Part shown: positions 12,865-25,900 of the stretch, one piece after another
Layout: each line of letters starts with the position of its first letter
How positions within the stretch are numbered: position 1 is the stretch's first letter
NCBI GenBank assembly: GCA_003260075.1
Contig: QLIY01000013.1
Span: 354,830 to 418,829 of the forward strand
Direction of reading: 5' to 3'
DNA length: 64,000 nucleotides
DNA from: Phallusia mammillata
Taxonomy: Eukaryota; Chordata; Ascidiacea; Phlebobranchia; Ascidiidae
The notes under the pieces: model-generated
What the model was told of the DNA's origin: nothing
Seen by the model: only the letters and a program-made list of their open reading frames with translations
The model's database searches: none
Position numbers and translations under genes: made by a program

Positions 12865-13259
12865 CAGACTTGTAAAGTCGGGCCGGCTTTGTGCTTGTTT
12901 TTTTAACAAACGGCCTTACTTCGGGCCTGGCTTCACATTGTGTGGCCGTAACTGAAAACAATCAAAATACTCATGCCAATTTACTAGTTGTTGGACAACC
13001 CTAAAACATTCTTGTTTAAACCATGTGTAGCCTATTAGGTTTTATTAGCCTATATATTTTATACTGTTTGTAGGCTTTCATGTATAGATTAGTCAATCAA
13101 ACTTTATTGGGGGGGGGGGGGCCTATATTTTGTACTGTTTGTAGGCTTTCATGTATAGATTAGTCAATCAAACTTTATTGTCCAAAAGGGCATCTTAAAA
13201 ATGATTTGGGTTCGGACTTATTCTTTCGGGCTCGAATTTTAGGCCCTTTTACACCTTTG
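12865..13259. mobile_element. hAT-like element of the GGGCC-rich family
   Basis: The left end is CAGACTTGTAAAGTCGGGCC, and the right end is GGCCCTTTTACACCTTTG. The interior includes a haplotype joint (thirteen G, 13109-13121). No clear target duplication was found. It abuts the 3' end of the CAP gene. Confidence 0.5.
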
Positions 13260-13272
13260 GCACCCTTTTACA

Positions 13273-13278
13273 TTTATT
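13273..13278 (-). promoter_or_regulatory. Polyadenylation signal of the CAP gene
   Basis: AATAAA on the - strand, 35 bases after the stop codon of the CAP-domain gene. Its position supports ending the gene at the TAA at 13313-13315, although a possible GTAAGG donor overlaps that stop. Confidence 0.6.
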
Positions 13279-13312
13279 ATTTCTATTTGGTTGGCTCATT
13301 TAACTTAATTCC

Positions 13313-16300
13313 TTACCTGGAGCATAACCCGTTCGGATTTCTTCTGCTTATTTTGACGGCTATCGCTATTGTAATAGTTGCAATTAGCGTGGTTCCCATC
13401 AGAGAGCCGATCACAGTAAGGGCAGTAACAGCTTCCGAAGTTAAAGCATTTTTTTCACTGGTTGGTACCGAAACAGTTGTAGATTCCACGACTGCTGGCC
13501 AAGGTTCCCGACCGGTTATCTTTTCTCTGGTCGAGTTAACTACGTCAAAACAGTCACATATTACGGTCCTTCCTGTGTAAGGTTTGTAAATGCAACCACA
13601 TGAGTTCGTAAAATTTTACGCAAAATTTAAATTGGGACGCGATTTTTCATTTATTCTAGGACCGACTATCTAAATCAGGGTTGGGGAACCTGTGGCCCGC
13701 TTCCCTTTTTTATGTGGCCCGCGTCACAATTATGTTAAAGTATACAAAATAGGATCTAAAGAATAAAATTTTGATCTAAAATTTTTGATTTCCTTGAATG
13801 ACTTCGACATAATCGGTGATTTATATTCAATATTTCCCCTTTCAACATTATGACGTCAAACTTTCATAAAATTGTTATACATTCAACCACTTGCTATTAT
13901 TTGTAACGTAACAGCCACTCGATTGGGGGGGGGGTAGTTGGTACCGAAGCCGTTGTAGATTCCACGACTTCTGGCCAAGGTTCCCGACCGGATATCTTTT
14001 CTCTGGTCGAGTTAACTACGTCAAAACAGTCACACATTACGGTCCTTCCTGTGTAAGGTTTGTAAATGCCACCACATGAGTTCGTAAAATTTTTTCGCAA
14101 AATTTAAATTGGGACGCGATTTTTCATTTATTCTAGGACCGACTATCTAAATCAGGGTTGGGGAACCTGTGGCCCGCTTCCCTTTTTTATGTGGCCCGCG
14201 TCACAATTATGTTAAAGTATACAAAATAGGATCTAAAGAATAAAATTTTGATCTAAAATTTTTGATTTCCTTGAATGACTTCGACATAATCGGTGATTTA
14301 TATTCAATATTTCCCCTTTCAACATTATGACGTCAAACTTTCATAAAATTGTTATACATTCAACCACTTGCTATTATTTGTAACGTAACAGCCACTCGAT
14401 TGTCTCTCCTTGCAGTAACGATTCATTTGTCATGTGGCGTTAGTTTTAAATTGTGATGTTGTGCAATTCATGCGGCCCGCAGTACTAAGGAGGTTCGATC
14501 CCCACGCCTGATCTAAATTCTGTGTAATGTACTTTTATCTGTTGTTACATAGTAACGCAAATGATTGTACCCCCAGAGCGTAGGTTAACTTAGTCAACAA
14601 TGTCTAAGCGCAAAAAGACATTTTTTAGGCAAAATCAAAACAAAGGGAAGTGAATATGAAGGGGGGGGGGGTCTATTCTAAATTCTGTGTAATGTCTGTA
14701 CTTTTATCTGTTGTTATATAGTAACGCAAATGATTGCACCCCCAGAGCGTAGGTTAACTTAGTCAACAATGTCTACACGCAAAAGACATTTTTTAGGCAA
14801 AATCAAAACAAAGGGAAGTGAATATGAAGACGGCATGACATTAAAATCGCCCTCGATTTTGAGCCGCAAAAACAAACGAACCTTATAGTAAGAACCTTAT
14901 AATCCAATAAGTACAGTGTTCTTTGTTTCACCAAACAACTTTGTTTTTCAGAACAATAACTGTGGAACAGCTATTTAAAACAGTGATCACACTTTATCGA
15001 ATTAAAGATCACGTGACTTTTACTTGCATTGATTTGATTTCTATGCTGACCTACCGCAAAGTTTGGATTCACAGAGATCGTAGGGGCTGCAGAATGAACA
15101 GGAACGTCCAACGAAGTAAGGTAGAAGAGTTTCATCCATTATTCTTGGAATTGGAAATATAAGAGTGATCGGGGGGGGGGTATTGACATTGATTTGATTT
15201 CTATGCTGACCTACCGCAAAGGTTGGATTCACAGAGATCGTAGGGGCTGCAGAATGAACAGGAACGTCCGACGAAGTAAGGAAGAAGAGTTTCATCCATT
15301 ATTCTTGGAATTGGAAATATAAGAGTGATCGTAAAACGGAATGAAGTTTGAAATGAATTTATTAGGCCAAAGTAGAAACTAAAGTAGGCCAAAGTTTTTC
15401 TCAGCATTTAAAGAGATGATCTCATTGTAAATTAATTAATTATCTTTAAAATATTTTTTTAAATTTAGCAAATTTTTTAAACCTAAGAATGTGTAGGTAT
15501 AAATAAAGTAGAGTAGACAGAAATGAAATATGGTCCTTTTTGATACAGTAAACCTCGGTTAATCAGGACCTTTGCCTAAATCCGACAAAACTCGTTTGCC
15601 TAAATCGGACTAAACAAAAGTACAAAAGATTGGTAATATGACAAGGCTTTACGTGATCGACATTAGTTATTCCGGATTTTCGCCTGATCCGGACAAATAT
15701 TTGATCCAATCAGGTTCGGATTAACTGAGGTTTTCTGTATTTATGATTTTTCTAATGTAATAGATGATAGTTGAGTTACGTTCAGTATGGACAAAAACAT
15801 ACGTTGGCTCATAATAACACGCCATAAAAATGGCTCCTTCGATATTTTGTCCATGCACTGAAATGCTGGCGCATTCCTTCCATGCACACCCCATCTTATG
15901 AGCATCGAACCAGATCATTTGAACGTAACGCTCACATGGCCCACCAAGACACGTGCGCAACGATTGATGAAAGTTTGGCTTTTCATCAAACCACGTGTTT
16001 ACCTGAAAAAATCACGTGACAAATTTGATATGTTTATGCGAGGTCCAAAAATATTGGACTTGAAACATATAATCCTATAAGCTTTGTTTTGAGGTCGCAA
16101 AAAAGACATGCTTACAACGCTTTGAGACCCTTTTTTCAAGTGTGCAGGTGTATATGGGCTAAGTCCATGTATCCCCATTTTTCATGCTGGCTTTTGTTTA
16201 ATAGATTAGATTAAATTTTAACGCAAGACAAGAGAACTGCTAAAGCTTTATTTTTTTGATTAGCAAAATATGTTATTTAAAGAGAGGTCAAACAAAAAGT

Positions 16301-18673
16301 ATTTTGTCAAACTGAAAACACTTTAAAAATATTAGTCTAATGACGATTAATGCTTTGTTGCTTCATAATAACCCTATTCAGCCTATACCCTAGCATCAAA
16401 AGCATTAACATTACACGAAATATGCTTGGCAATCGGCCAAACAGAACAATGGCATTTCAAGTTACTTTATTTCTTTGTGCACATAGGCCTGCAAGCTCGT
16501 TATTTATAGGCCTACAAGCAAATAATTTTTACAAACAAACAACGGCCAAATAGGCGATAGACATGTCAACAAACAACAAACTATTAGAAACTTTTCCAGA
16601 CTTGCCGGCAAATGAATAAACAAGTCTTACCGCTTCGGGGGGGGGGTTTTGTGCACATACAAGCTCGTTAGCAAATATTTTTTTACAAACAAACAACGGC
16701 CAAATGGACGATAGACATGTCAACAAACAACAAACTATTAGGAACTTTTCCAGACTTGCCGGCAAATGAATAAACAAGTCTTACCGCTTCGCCTGGGTCA
16801 AACTGATCCAGCGCTCTGTCCCAACCGACCCATAAATTTTCGCCAAATACAATGTTTTGTGGAACCATGAAGTCATAATGACAAGCCTCAATGCGTGACC
16901 ACGAATTCGCTTCCAAGCCGTAATCCCACGACTGAAAACCCAAAAACAATGTTGGTAATGTCGATATGGTTCAAATTGAAAAATGCAAAACTTTTTGAAT
17001 GCAATGCGAAATAGGATGACCTACCTAACCAACCATTTATTTTGGAAATGTTTTTATTTAAAAACACACAAAACGTGTTCAAATTACGTAAACGAAATGC
17101 ATTCGTGAACAAATCCTGATTTATACCGGATTAAAATGCAATCAAAACTAACTTTACATAGACATTTTTGTACAATGTATAATATATGCTAGAACAAAAA
17201 TACTGTTTTTTTTATAATATACAACCAATTTTTGGGCGAACACTTACTAATCTTATCATTTCATCAGCAGTTGGCTGTACGTTAGATCTGACATCATTAT
17301 GTGCTGAAACTAAATTGTCCACCTTCCACTGCTCCATGTGTTCCGGTCGCAAATATCTTGATTCCTGAAACAGATTTTGCAATGTAGTCTTTACCTTTAG
17401 GTGTCACCTAAGCTATTTTCACTGGTTCTACTTAAATTAAGGGCTAAACTATAAAGTGCCGTTGTTTAACTATCAGCAAAATGCAGCTTCGACTGGCCCT
17501 GTACAGGCTAAAAGAGGGTAGACTGAAGAAACAATATTATACTTCATGTGGGATTAAAGTTTTGTCTTATTAGGACTTATAAGTCTTTGATGGTTAAGAA
17601 CGTTTAGATTCAGCTGTATATGAATGAAACATGTATTGTTATTTTCATAGGTCCTAGTCCCCTCCCTAAATAAGCAGTTCTTTTAAGACAAAGTGAAATG
17701 ATTTCAATGAACCATCCAAGCGGACCTTAATTCAGACTGTATGAGCTAATTTAACGTCAAGCAGGGAAATTTCTAGCACAACGGTTCTCAAACTGGGTCC
17801 ACCAAGCGGTTTTATAGGGACTAAGAGGAGCAAAGAGTATTTCCACAATATTATGTAATTTCAGATCTTGCAACTGTATTAGCAAAAATGTGGCAGGTAT
17901 ATAAATGAGTGTCCCATGACTAAAAATGACCCTTTACTTCAGTTTAAAAGTAACAAAGGAAGCGATTGTCCGCCCACAATTATATTGCTGTTTTAATCTT
18001 GTTTGTGACGTACATATTGCCCTTTAGCCATTCTCAAGCAATGCAATATTATAAAACTAAAAAAATCATCTTGCATGTTGCTGTGAGAATACATGTGCGA
18101 GTAATAAATAACCGCTTAGCTGTTAACCTAGGTTTTGCTGGACCGCGAATGCTTTAGAAACTTGTGAAGGGATTGTTGTGACAAAAAACCCGAAAAGTTT
18201 GAGAACCACTGCTCTAGCACTTACAGTAGGATGTGGTTTTAGTTTTGTTGTAAGTTGATAATTTAGTTAAAAATGCTAAAAATTTGTATTTGGTTTATAT
18301 GTAGTGCAGTCTACTAAACCTCAAAGTTGTTTAACATTCGCTCCTGCAGCCTTGTTTTGACGTTTTTAACAATCTGACTTGTTTTTCCACTTCCTAACTT
18401 GAGTCTTTTCTGCTGCTGAAAGTCCCTGTACAGTTTCGAATAAAACGTCTTCTGATTGTTGTCGGCATTTTTGTACATTTCCCGTAAATAGCTTTCTTTC
18501 CATGAAACCTGGTCGATTCTATCTTTACTGATTTCTGGATGATAGCTATTAGCGCCATTTTGCAATGCCGATGATATACCATTGACTTGATGAGGTCTGC
18601 GTTTTGTTGCAAGCACGTTTTCTGTAAGCAATAAAGGCACAACCACCACCAGACAATATTGAGTAACACACAT
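13313..18673 (-). CDS. CAP-superfamily (GLIPR1/CRISP-like) single-pass membrane protein
   Basis: Exons in order: 18320-18673, 17248-17364, 16785-16931, 15803-16002, 15215-15303 and 13313-13572. They add up to 389 codons with all phases compatible (388 residues). The N-terminus is a signal peptide (MCVTQYCLVVVVPLLL) followed by a basic linker. The CAP domain shows HNDVRSNVQPTADEM, GENLW, CERYVQMIWFDAHKMGC (CAP1 signature, with Arg where His is usual) and FMACYYEP. A cysteine-rich hinge follows (GRSCSFCSP, ESNLCG, ICDC), then a glycosylatable stalk (NST) and one helix of about 24 hydrophobic residues with a short basic tail (KISRRNPNGLCSR). This is the plan of GLIPR1-type proteins. CAP proteins are secreted or surface proteins and the exact function is unknown. 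The donor of the first exon is a weak GTTTAG, so joining exon 1 to exon 2 is the least certain step. Allelic copies of exons 5 and 6 lie at 15055-15143 and 13935-14048. Confidence 0.85.
13461..14402. repeat. Haplotype duplicate that splits the last CAP exon
   Basis: 13461-13924 and 13935-14402 are copies joined by ten G (13925-13934). The right copy contains only the first 114 bases of the last CAP exon (to 13935) and lacks the membrane helix. The coding parts differ at five bases, four of them changing an amino acid. Confidence 0.8.
14511..14828. repeat. Haplotype duplicate in a CAP-gene intron
   Basis: 14511-14660 and 14672-14828 are copies with small insertions and substitutions, joined by eleven G (14661-14671). 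No coding sequence is involved. Confidence 0.75.
15026..15330. repeat. Haplotype duplicate containing CAP exon 5 twice
   Basis: Copies 15026-15170 and 15181-15330 each contain the complete 89-base hinge exon (15055-15143 and 15215-15303), separated by ten G. The two exons differ by one Lys/Asn change (ESKLCG against ESNLCG) and silent sites. Using both would break the frame, since each is 89 bases, so only one belongs in a transcript. Confidence 0.8.
15546..15737. mobile_element. Tigger/pogo-like MITE with TA flanks
   Basis: It begins CAGTAAACCTCGGTTAAT and ends in an inverted ACTGAGGTTTTCTG. Both ends are flanked by TA, the expected target duplication. About 190 bp, no coding capacity, in a CAP-gene intron. 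Confidence 0.75.
16472..16790. repeat. Haplotype duplicate at the donor of CAP exon 3
   Basis: 16472-16636 and 16647-16790 are copies joined by ten G (16637-16646). The left copy stops six bases after the intron start, so only the end of exon 3 is duplicated. A few substitutions and a short deletion separate the copies. Confidence 0.75.
17779..18210. mobile_element. hAT-type element in CAP intron 1
   Basis: The left end is CAACGGTTCTCAAACTGGG, and the right end is GTTTGAGAACCACTG. The flanks TTCTAGCA and CTCTAGCA match at 7 of 8 bases, as expected for an aged hAT target duplication. A 63-codon open frame inside is not convincing. Confidence 0.75.
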
Positions 18674-19934
18674 TTTGTGAACAAAACATTTGTTTATTAA
18701 CTGCTGGCACGTTGTACTTTGTTACGCAACAGTTATACTTGTAGTTAACAATGGAATGTATTGCATGCAGTTAAGGGCGATGCCTTTAATTTGTTGCCCA
18801 ATATTAGACCGTTTTTACACACTGCGGTTCCAAATTTAATGAGTTTGTCTTTAATTTCCACATGGCTTAACCTTAATCGGTCGTTACATGAACGTTGTTT
18901 TGCAAACAAGGGCCCTTGGGTATTGTTTTATTTTGATGTAAAAACATCAGTCCACCATTTTTACAAATAGTTTCAGCAGCCTTTTTGTTTTGTTTGTGGT
19001 GCACTGCAAGGCTGCTAAAAATAAAAACGACTTGTTACAGATATTTAGTTGTGACTTAAACTACATTCGATGCCCGAAAACTACTATTCTAGAATGCAGC
19101 AGTCAATTTATGTGGCCCTGAATTTATGAGTACAATATACAACCTTTAACACAAACAACTTTATTATTGACGTCTTCATGAGTCATCATCATCATGATAA
19201 TTTGCATAACTTTTACCCAGTCTGGAGTCAGCACTGCGTGAATACAGTATGCGCTCGTGTTATGTAATGTACATGGAAGACACCAGGCTTACCGGAAGTC
19301 ACTGGTGATTGACGTACATTGGTTTGTTATGCAACGAACATTGGTTGACTTTCATGCAAATTACCTATACTGCCCTGACTAAAATAATTTTCACAATCAA
19401 AAATTCACTAGGTCTTTTTACGTTGCAAACATGTAACGGTTAAATGTTGTTTTTTAAATTCAGGTTTGGTATTTGATATTACAGAAATTAAATAAATTGC
19501 TTTATATTCAGAAAAGAACCAAAACAATTTAGTTGCGAAAAGGATTTCAAATTTAGACCAACAAAGTCGGCCCAAGAGTATTCCAGCTTTTACGTAAAAG
19601 CTTGTTGGAAACACGCCGCTTAAATTGCGCATATAAGACCAGTGACACTGTTTATATGTAAATCTGTTTAAGCAGTGGCCTTTACGTCAAGGGTATTCTT
19701 ATCAAAAACAGACAGCTTTTATACAGTGTTTTGCCATAGCAGTGTGCGTTATTGGAAAATTTAAATTTTTGATGCGTTTTTTTATTCTGCAGCACTTGTA
19801 AAACTGAACTGGTAGTTTAGGTTGTCGCAACGATTTTCTGACCACTGTCTTTGTTCAGTGTATTTTTCGTGTGGTTGTAAGAGTAACTTATATTAACTGC
19901 AGTACCATTTTTAGGGCATTTTGAACAAAGCAAT
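18674..19934. promoter_or_regulatory. Divergent 5' region between the CAP gene and the left adhesion GPCR
   Basis: The two genes start 1.26 kb apart on opposite strands, so this stretch must hold both promoters unless upstream noncoding exons exist. No repeat, haplotype joint or long open frame was seen in it. A splice-acceptor-like ACCATTTTTAG ends at 19914, about 20 bases before the GPCR start codon, which would suit spliced-leader trans-splicing known in ascidians. This last point is inference. Confidence 0.5.
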
Positions 19935-22900
19935 ATGACAAGTGTGTTCCTGGTGTCAGTTATGATTGGATCATCGTTGCAACAACACCACATGTTTGGT
20001 AAGTTTAACTGAAGTTTACAACTTTATCCTATATTGCTTAGAACACGTTTTCAACATTAATTTTAATAAAACCTGGATACAGAATGTGCTAAACCAGGGG
20101 TCGGCAACCTTTTTTGCACTGCGGACCGCTTTTGAAATGAAAATTTTACCGCGGACCGGTCATAAAAAAAAACTACAAATATATAGGGCCTAGCTATAAA
20201 AACGCTTAAATTAGTTTATCATCCCCGAAATACATGGGCAAAATGTTCATAGCATTTAACCTGAAAAATTATACGGCCCGGTAACGAACTCCTCGCGGAC
20301 CGGTACCGGGCCGCGGACCGGNATACTGGGCCGCGGACCGGCGGTTGCCGACCACTGTGCTAAACTATTTTATTTTTTGATGTACAACTTTTGACTAATG
20401 CTCTTGTTTTGTGATATTTTTTTTCACATGAGCATTTTTTAAAAATATGCTACTCGCCTCGAATTTAGTCAGATTTTACGAAAGGTAATTATAAGCTATA
20501 GATCAGTGGTTCTTGACCTTTTTTTCTTGCTGCACCCCTTTAAAATCACCAACCAATTTTCGCACCCCCCTGGGTTTTTGTATTTATATAGAATAGACCT
20601 AACCAACCTTAATTATTCAGCATCCCCGCACCCCTTAGGAACAGTTCTTGCACCCCTTGGGGGTGCGTGCACCCCTGGTTAAGAACCCCTGCTATAGATG
20701 ATAAGGGCATTTCATCCAAATGTGGAGAGTTCGGTATCGATTTCCCCACGTTTCATCTCTATTTTTGTAATAGACAAATCCGATTATTGTTGAACCAAAA
20801 TGCCCTTTTATGCGATAAAGCAAATTGTAATAATGTTGCTGTTTTAAAATTTTGTTGTAAAAAATTTCAATTGTAAAAAATACATTTGTCATTAAACTTT
20901 ACGATTTGTAGAAAATACAAATGGCGATATTACGTATGGAATGGTTCTGTCGCTACAACTTCCTTATCATGCAGCGATGGATTTTTGCATCCAACTTGGC
21001 TACGACCATGTAGTGATCTTCAAAGAGTTCGGGCCCGCTTCATCACTATTGGTTAGTAAACCTTATTCTAAAAAAAAAAAAAAATTATATTCGGGAAATT
21101 TGTCGATTAATTTTTATGCAGGAAAAACAAAACATTCATTTTTTTAGGAAATAGTGACTGTTTATTTACATTAGTAGACGGAGAGAACTTGAATTAAATA
21201 ATGCATCGAAACTTCTAAATGAGCTTAAAACGGATGTGTTTTGTTATTTGATAGGTTATGATAAACCCCCATCTTAGCCATACTGTTCGTAAACTATAAT
21301 GCTTTCTCTATGTTTTTTTCACGTTGTATTGGTTGGCTCTTTTGAATTATTTTTTTTACCTCACATCAAAAAAGATTGTGAAACACTAAGCATGTTATCA
21401 AGCCAAAATTCTTGGTTTACCTGATGTATATTTAAGAACCAAATAAATATAAAAATGTCCAAAACATGTTTTAGCCACTATGACCTTTTTCTGCTATTAT
21501 TGAAATTGTCGTATTTTGCCAGAAGATTCGTTGCACGTAAAATAAATGCTAATGTACGAACATACAGTAACTTTTTGACTCTGCTGTCATTTACTTGTAG
21601 CTTTTTGACGCCAAACTCATTGGGGGGGGGGCCGTATTTTGCCAGAAGATTCGTTGCACGTAAAATAAATGCTATTGTGCGAACATACAGTAACGTTTGA
21701 CTCTGCTGTCATTTACTTGTAGCTTTTTGACGCCAAACTCATTATTTTATATTTTTTCAACTTCTACTATCAAGCACATTCTTATTAGTGAAGTATAGTA
21801 ATCATTGTGGTCCACGTTAAGAAAAAAGTAATAGATTTAGCTAATACAACTAGCACGTTAATCTCTGTCCAGGATTTCGACCCAAACATGCCGCAGCGCA
21901 AATTTTGGAACGGTCTTCGTTATTTCGATTCAGCTAATACTACTGACTGGTACTACGAAGATGGGTCAAAGTACGGTTCCAATATCGTTCGAGCTTCGTC
22001 GGTTGAAAACTGCACAACGTTCGAATACACCAGGTTCGGGATTCGTCTGCCAAAATCCGAAAACTGCAATAATCAAAATCACATACTTTGCGAAAGTAAG
22101 GAATATGGTATTGAGTGCTATAACGTGAGCGGATTCGAATCTGATGTGAGACGTTTTTGTACTAAAAATTACAAAAAGTCCGGTTTTTTTTATATTTTAT
22201 TTATATGTGTGTTTGTTTTAGGACGCAGTGACCCGTTGCAGGGGGGGGGGCCACATACTTTGCGAAAGTAAGGAATATGGTATTGAGTGATATAACGTGA
22301 GTTAGCGCATAAAGCGGTCGGATTCGAATCTGATGTGAGACGTTTTTGTTCTAAAAATTACAAAAAGTCCGGGTTTTTTTATTTTTATTTTATTTATATG
22401 TGTGTTTGTTTTAGGACGCAGTGACCCGTTGCACACCTTAAGAACAGAGGTATTGTTTGTTTTGTTGTTGTACTTTCGATGGCTTTATTTGAAAATGTTA
22501 ACTATACTGTAAGTCAGGGGTCGGCAACGTTTTGCACCAAAACTAAGGTCAGCCATGTCGCAGCGGGCCGTATACTACTTTTCACTTCTAATTCAGTCCC
22601 CTTTACTGTTTACCATACTGTTAAACCTCCAGGGAAGTAGTTATTTTGTTCTTTGACAACGTTGCGCCATCCTAGCAAACAAACTGGACAAAATTCAGTC
22701 TATAACCATAAACTTTCTTGAACTTTTTTCTCTTGCAAATGTAAAACAATCGTTGAACTTGTCTTGGTGCGCATAAAACCCTGTTAGAACAAAGTTACTT
22801 GCATTAACTAGTATAAAGTTATTGCTATGGCTGGAACTAATGATTATGATGAAACCCTTAAGCTTAGTTTTACCCAAGTGAATTTTTTATGTAGTCATTT

Positions 22901-25900
22901 TTCAAAAAAGGCCGTGGGCCGGATAATTTTGCTTGTCGGTCCGTAAGTTGCCGACCTCTTCTATAAGTGATACAAAAACGTAATCTAATAGGCAATTCAC
23001 ACTTTAGCAATCCCTACAATACAAAGGTAATGAAAAAAAAATTGAAACAACAATATACCATGTGTATTTACTTAGATACAAAGCCAACCCGCAACTGCAG
23101 AGAATGTTGAAAAATGGCTGAAGCAGATGAATGACGTCACACAGGCGCAGACTCTCACAACGGTTGATGTTCAACAGGGAATTCAGTTGCTGCAAACTTT
23201 AAGAGAAAATGGCAGAGAATTCCAGGTTGCGAAAAAAAACGTTCACTAATACCGTATTTACTTGATTGTAGGCAAAATGTTAAGGTGTCAAAAATTTCTG
23301 TGGTTACATTGTATACCTATTTGTCAACAATTGTCAGTTAAGCAAATGATCATAATTTTTGTGCAGAAGAACACATGTTAACAATGAAAATTCAGGGCTG
23401 GGTCAAAATATCATCAAATTGACATAAAAACGTTTGCCGCACAAACTGTAGGTTAAAAACTTGGCTTACAATAGTATGTATAAGGTAAGACTGGTAAAAT
23501 AGTGCAAAATTCTGGTCTTTGGATGGGATTTAAACCCAGAACTTAAAGTTGCTTTTATGTATGTTTATTTTTTTTTCTGTTGCCAGACAACGGAAAAATC
23601 AGTTCAACATCTATTTGAAATTGTTGGGAACTACCACAATTTTATTGAGAACAAAACCACTTCGTTTCAAATCAATCAGAGGGAATCTATTGTGAAGACT
23701 GTAGAGGACTTTTCAAATCGCCTAAATCTTACCAACGAAAACACAACAATTGCATCGTTTTCGTCAACAAGCCTCAACGGACAAGTAAAAATCGTAGCAA
23801 TTAGAATAGACTGTATATCACGAAAATTCTACTGACAAACTCCCAACTGACAAGGTTAACTGAATAAATACCGATGGAGGGCGCAAAGAGCATTAAATGA
23901 TACTTTGCAAAATTGTGTGAAAATGCTGACGGTGTGAAAATGCTGATAAACCCAACTTATCAATTTAGTTCATAACCTTATAGTTCCTAACCCTATCCCT
24001 GTCTCAGAGATAATTTTAATAACTGTGCTCTTTGCGCTATCAATCGGTATTTGTCTGTTGTGAGATGTTAGTAGCTCTACCGTATACTAGTGGTCCTTAA
24101 CCTGTGGTTGATCACCCCAAAAAGACGAGTATATCATTTTCAGGGGTAAGTATACTATCTGCCGTTTAGTTCTGCAATTTTTGTTTAAGGGGGTGAATGA
24201 TATTTATTTAGTTGTTTTCAGGTTTAACGATATTACGAACGTTGAAAACCACTGCTTTACACGATGTAATAACATTTTCGTTTGAGATGAATATGTTTGT
24301 TTAGGATTATTTTTTTCCATCTTCATATCGTGTTGCTTGCTTCTTCAGAAACTAGTTTTAATTGGGGGCAAAATAACAAAGGAAAACAAGAAATAACATA
24401 CCTACAGACGTCTCGAAATTGCCAGTGGAACTCAGAAAACTGTAGTTAGGAAAAAACATTTCAGTAAACCGAAACACATACCAATATTTTTATGTCTAAA
24501 ATATGTTTTCGAAAAATCGATTCAAAGCCTGGGTTCAGTAAATCTTGTATATTTACAGATTCAATACACAAACAAAATTTATTCCCAACTTGGATTAACG
24601 TACAAGGGTCAGGACAATTTAAAAATAACTCTGCCCGGTGAAGCTTTCTCAAAGACGGAAAACTCAAGCGGGGTCGGGAATCGTTCCAGAGTTTCCTTTG
24701 TTGAATACAGCGACAGTGTTTTATTTACTGCTCCTTGTAACTCAACGCAAGTGAATGCTACTTTCCCAGGAGTGAAACCATGTGCAAATACAATGGGAAA
24801 TCTGACGATAGGAAGACAATTCATAGCGACCAAGGTGGGTTGTTTGCCTGCTTAACGGTTGTTTAAATGAAAACGGGTTGTCTAAAGTGTGAAGCTAAAA
24901 TTATGATAAAAATATTAGCGACCTGGTCAATGATAGGCCCAGGATAGTTCACACAATGTCACGTGAGATCATGTGTTTGGTCAATACTTCGCCTTACTGT
25001 AACTGGTGTATGAAAGCTTGTTTTACTTTAAAGCAATGATTCTCAACTCGTTTCAGGCCATGGGCCATCAGTTCAATCGTGAACCAGTCCATTGTTAAGT
25101 ATGGACAAAGAAAACATCCACAACATATTGGCGTGAAATATATTTTTCCCTCAATACAGAATTGTGACCAAATATGTTGGTCATGCACAATTATATACAA
25201 AAGCAACCTGCTCTTATGTAAAACAGGCTTTTTTCTCTGGGTGGCGCGTGCAACGCGAGGTGTTGTTTGAAGGTCGCCATGTGCTGTTGCATTTGCTAAC
25301 GTATAGTTTATCACCCAATATAATTATCTTCCTGTGAACTATCCAATATGTCATCATGGACCACAAGTTGAGATCCACTGTTTTTAATCATAAATGTGTC
25401 TGCTTACTTTTTTAGGTAATATCAGCTCAAATCGACGGCATACCTGGGGGGGGGGGTAACGCGAGGTGTTGTTTGAAGGTCGCCATGTGCTGTTGCATTT
25501 TAACGTATAGCTAACGTATAGTTTATCACCCAATATAATTAACTTCCTGTGAACTATCCAATAGGTCATCATGGACTACCAGTTGAGAACCACTGTTTTT
25601 AAGCATAAATGTTTCTGCTTACTTTTTTAGGTAATATCAGCTCAAATCGACGGCATACCTGTGAAAAATCTCACTTCCAGTGTGATATTCACATACTCGA
25701 TAAACTATAATATCACTCAAAGTGTTGAATTGGAATTTCAATGCGTTTGGTGGAACTTTACTTCATCCACTTGGTCACATGATGGTTGTTTACTCATTTC
25801 AAACCAAAATCAGCAGCCGAAATGTGCTTGCAACCATCTCACTAACTTTGCTATACTTGTGGTAGATAGCCTAGGCTTAGCTTTACTTGTGTAACCTTAG

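Noticed and set aside
13206-13580. A 124-codon + strand frame with a hydrophobic stretch
   Set aside because: It is the antisense shadow of the membrane-helix exon of the CAP gene, whose - strand frame continues the hinge exon in phase.
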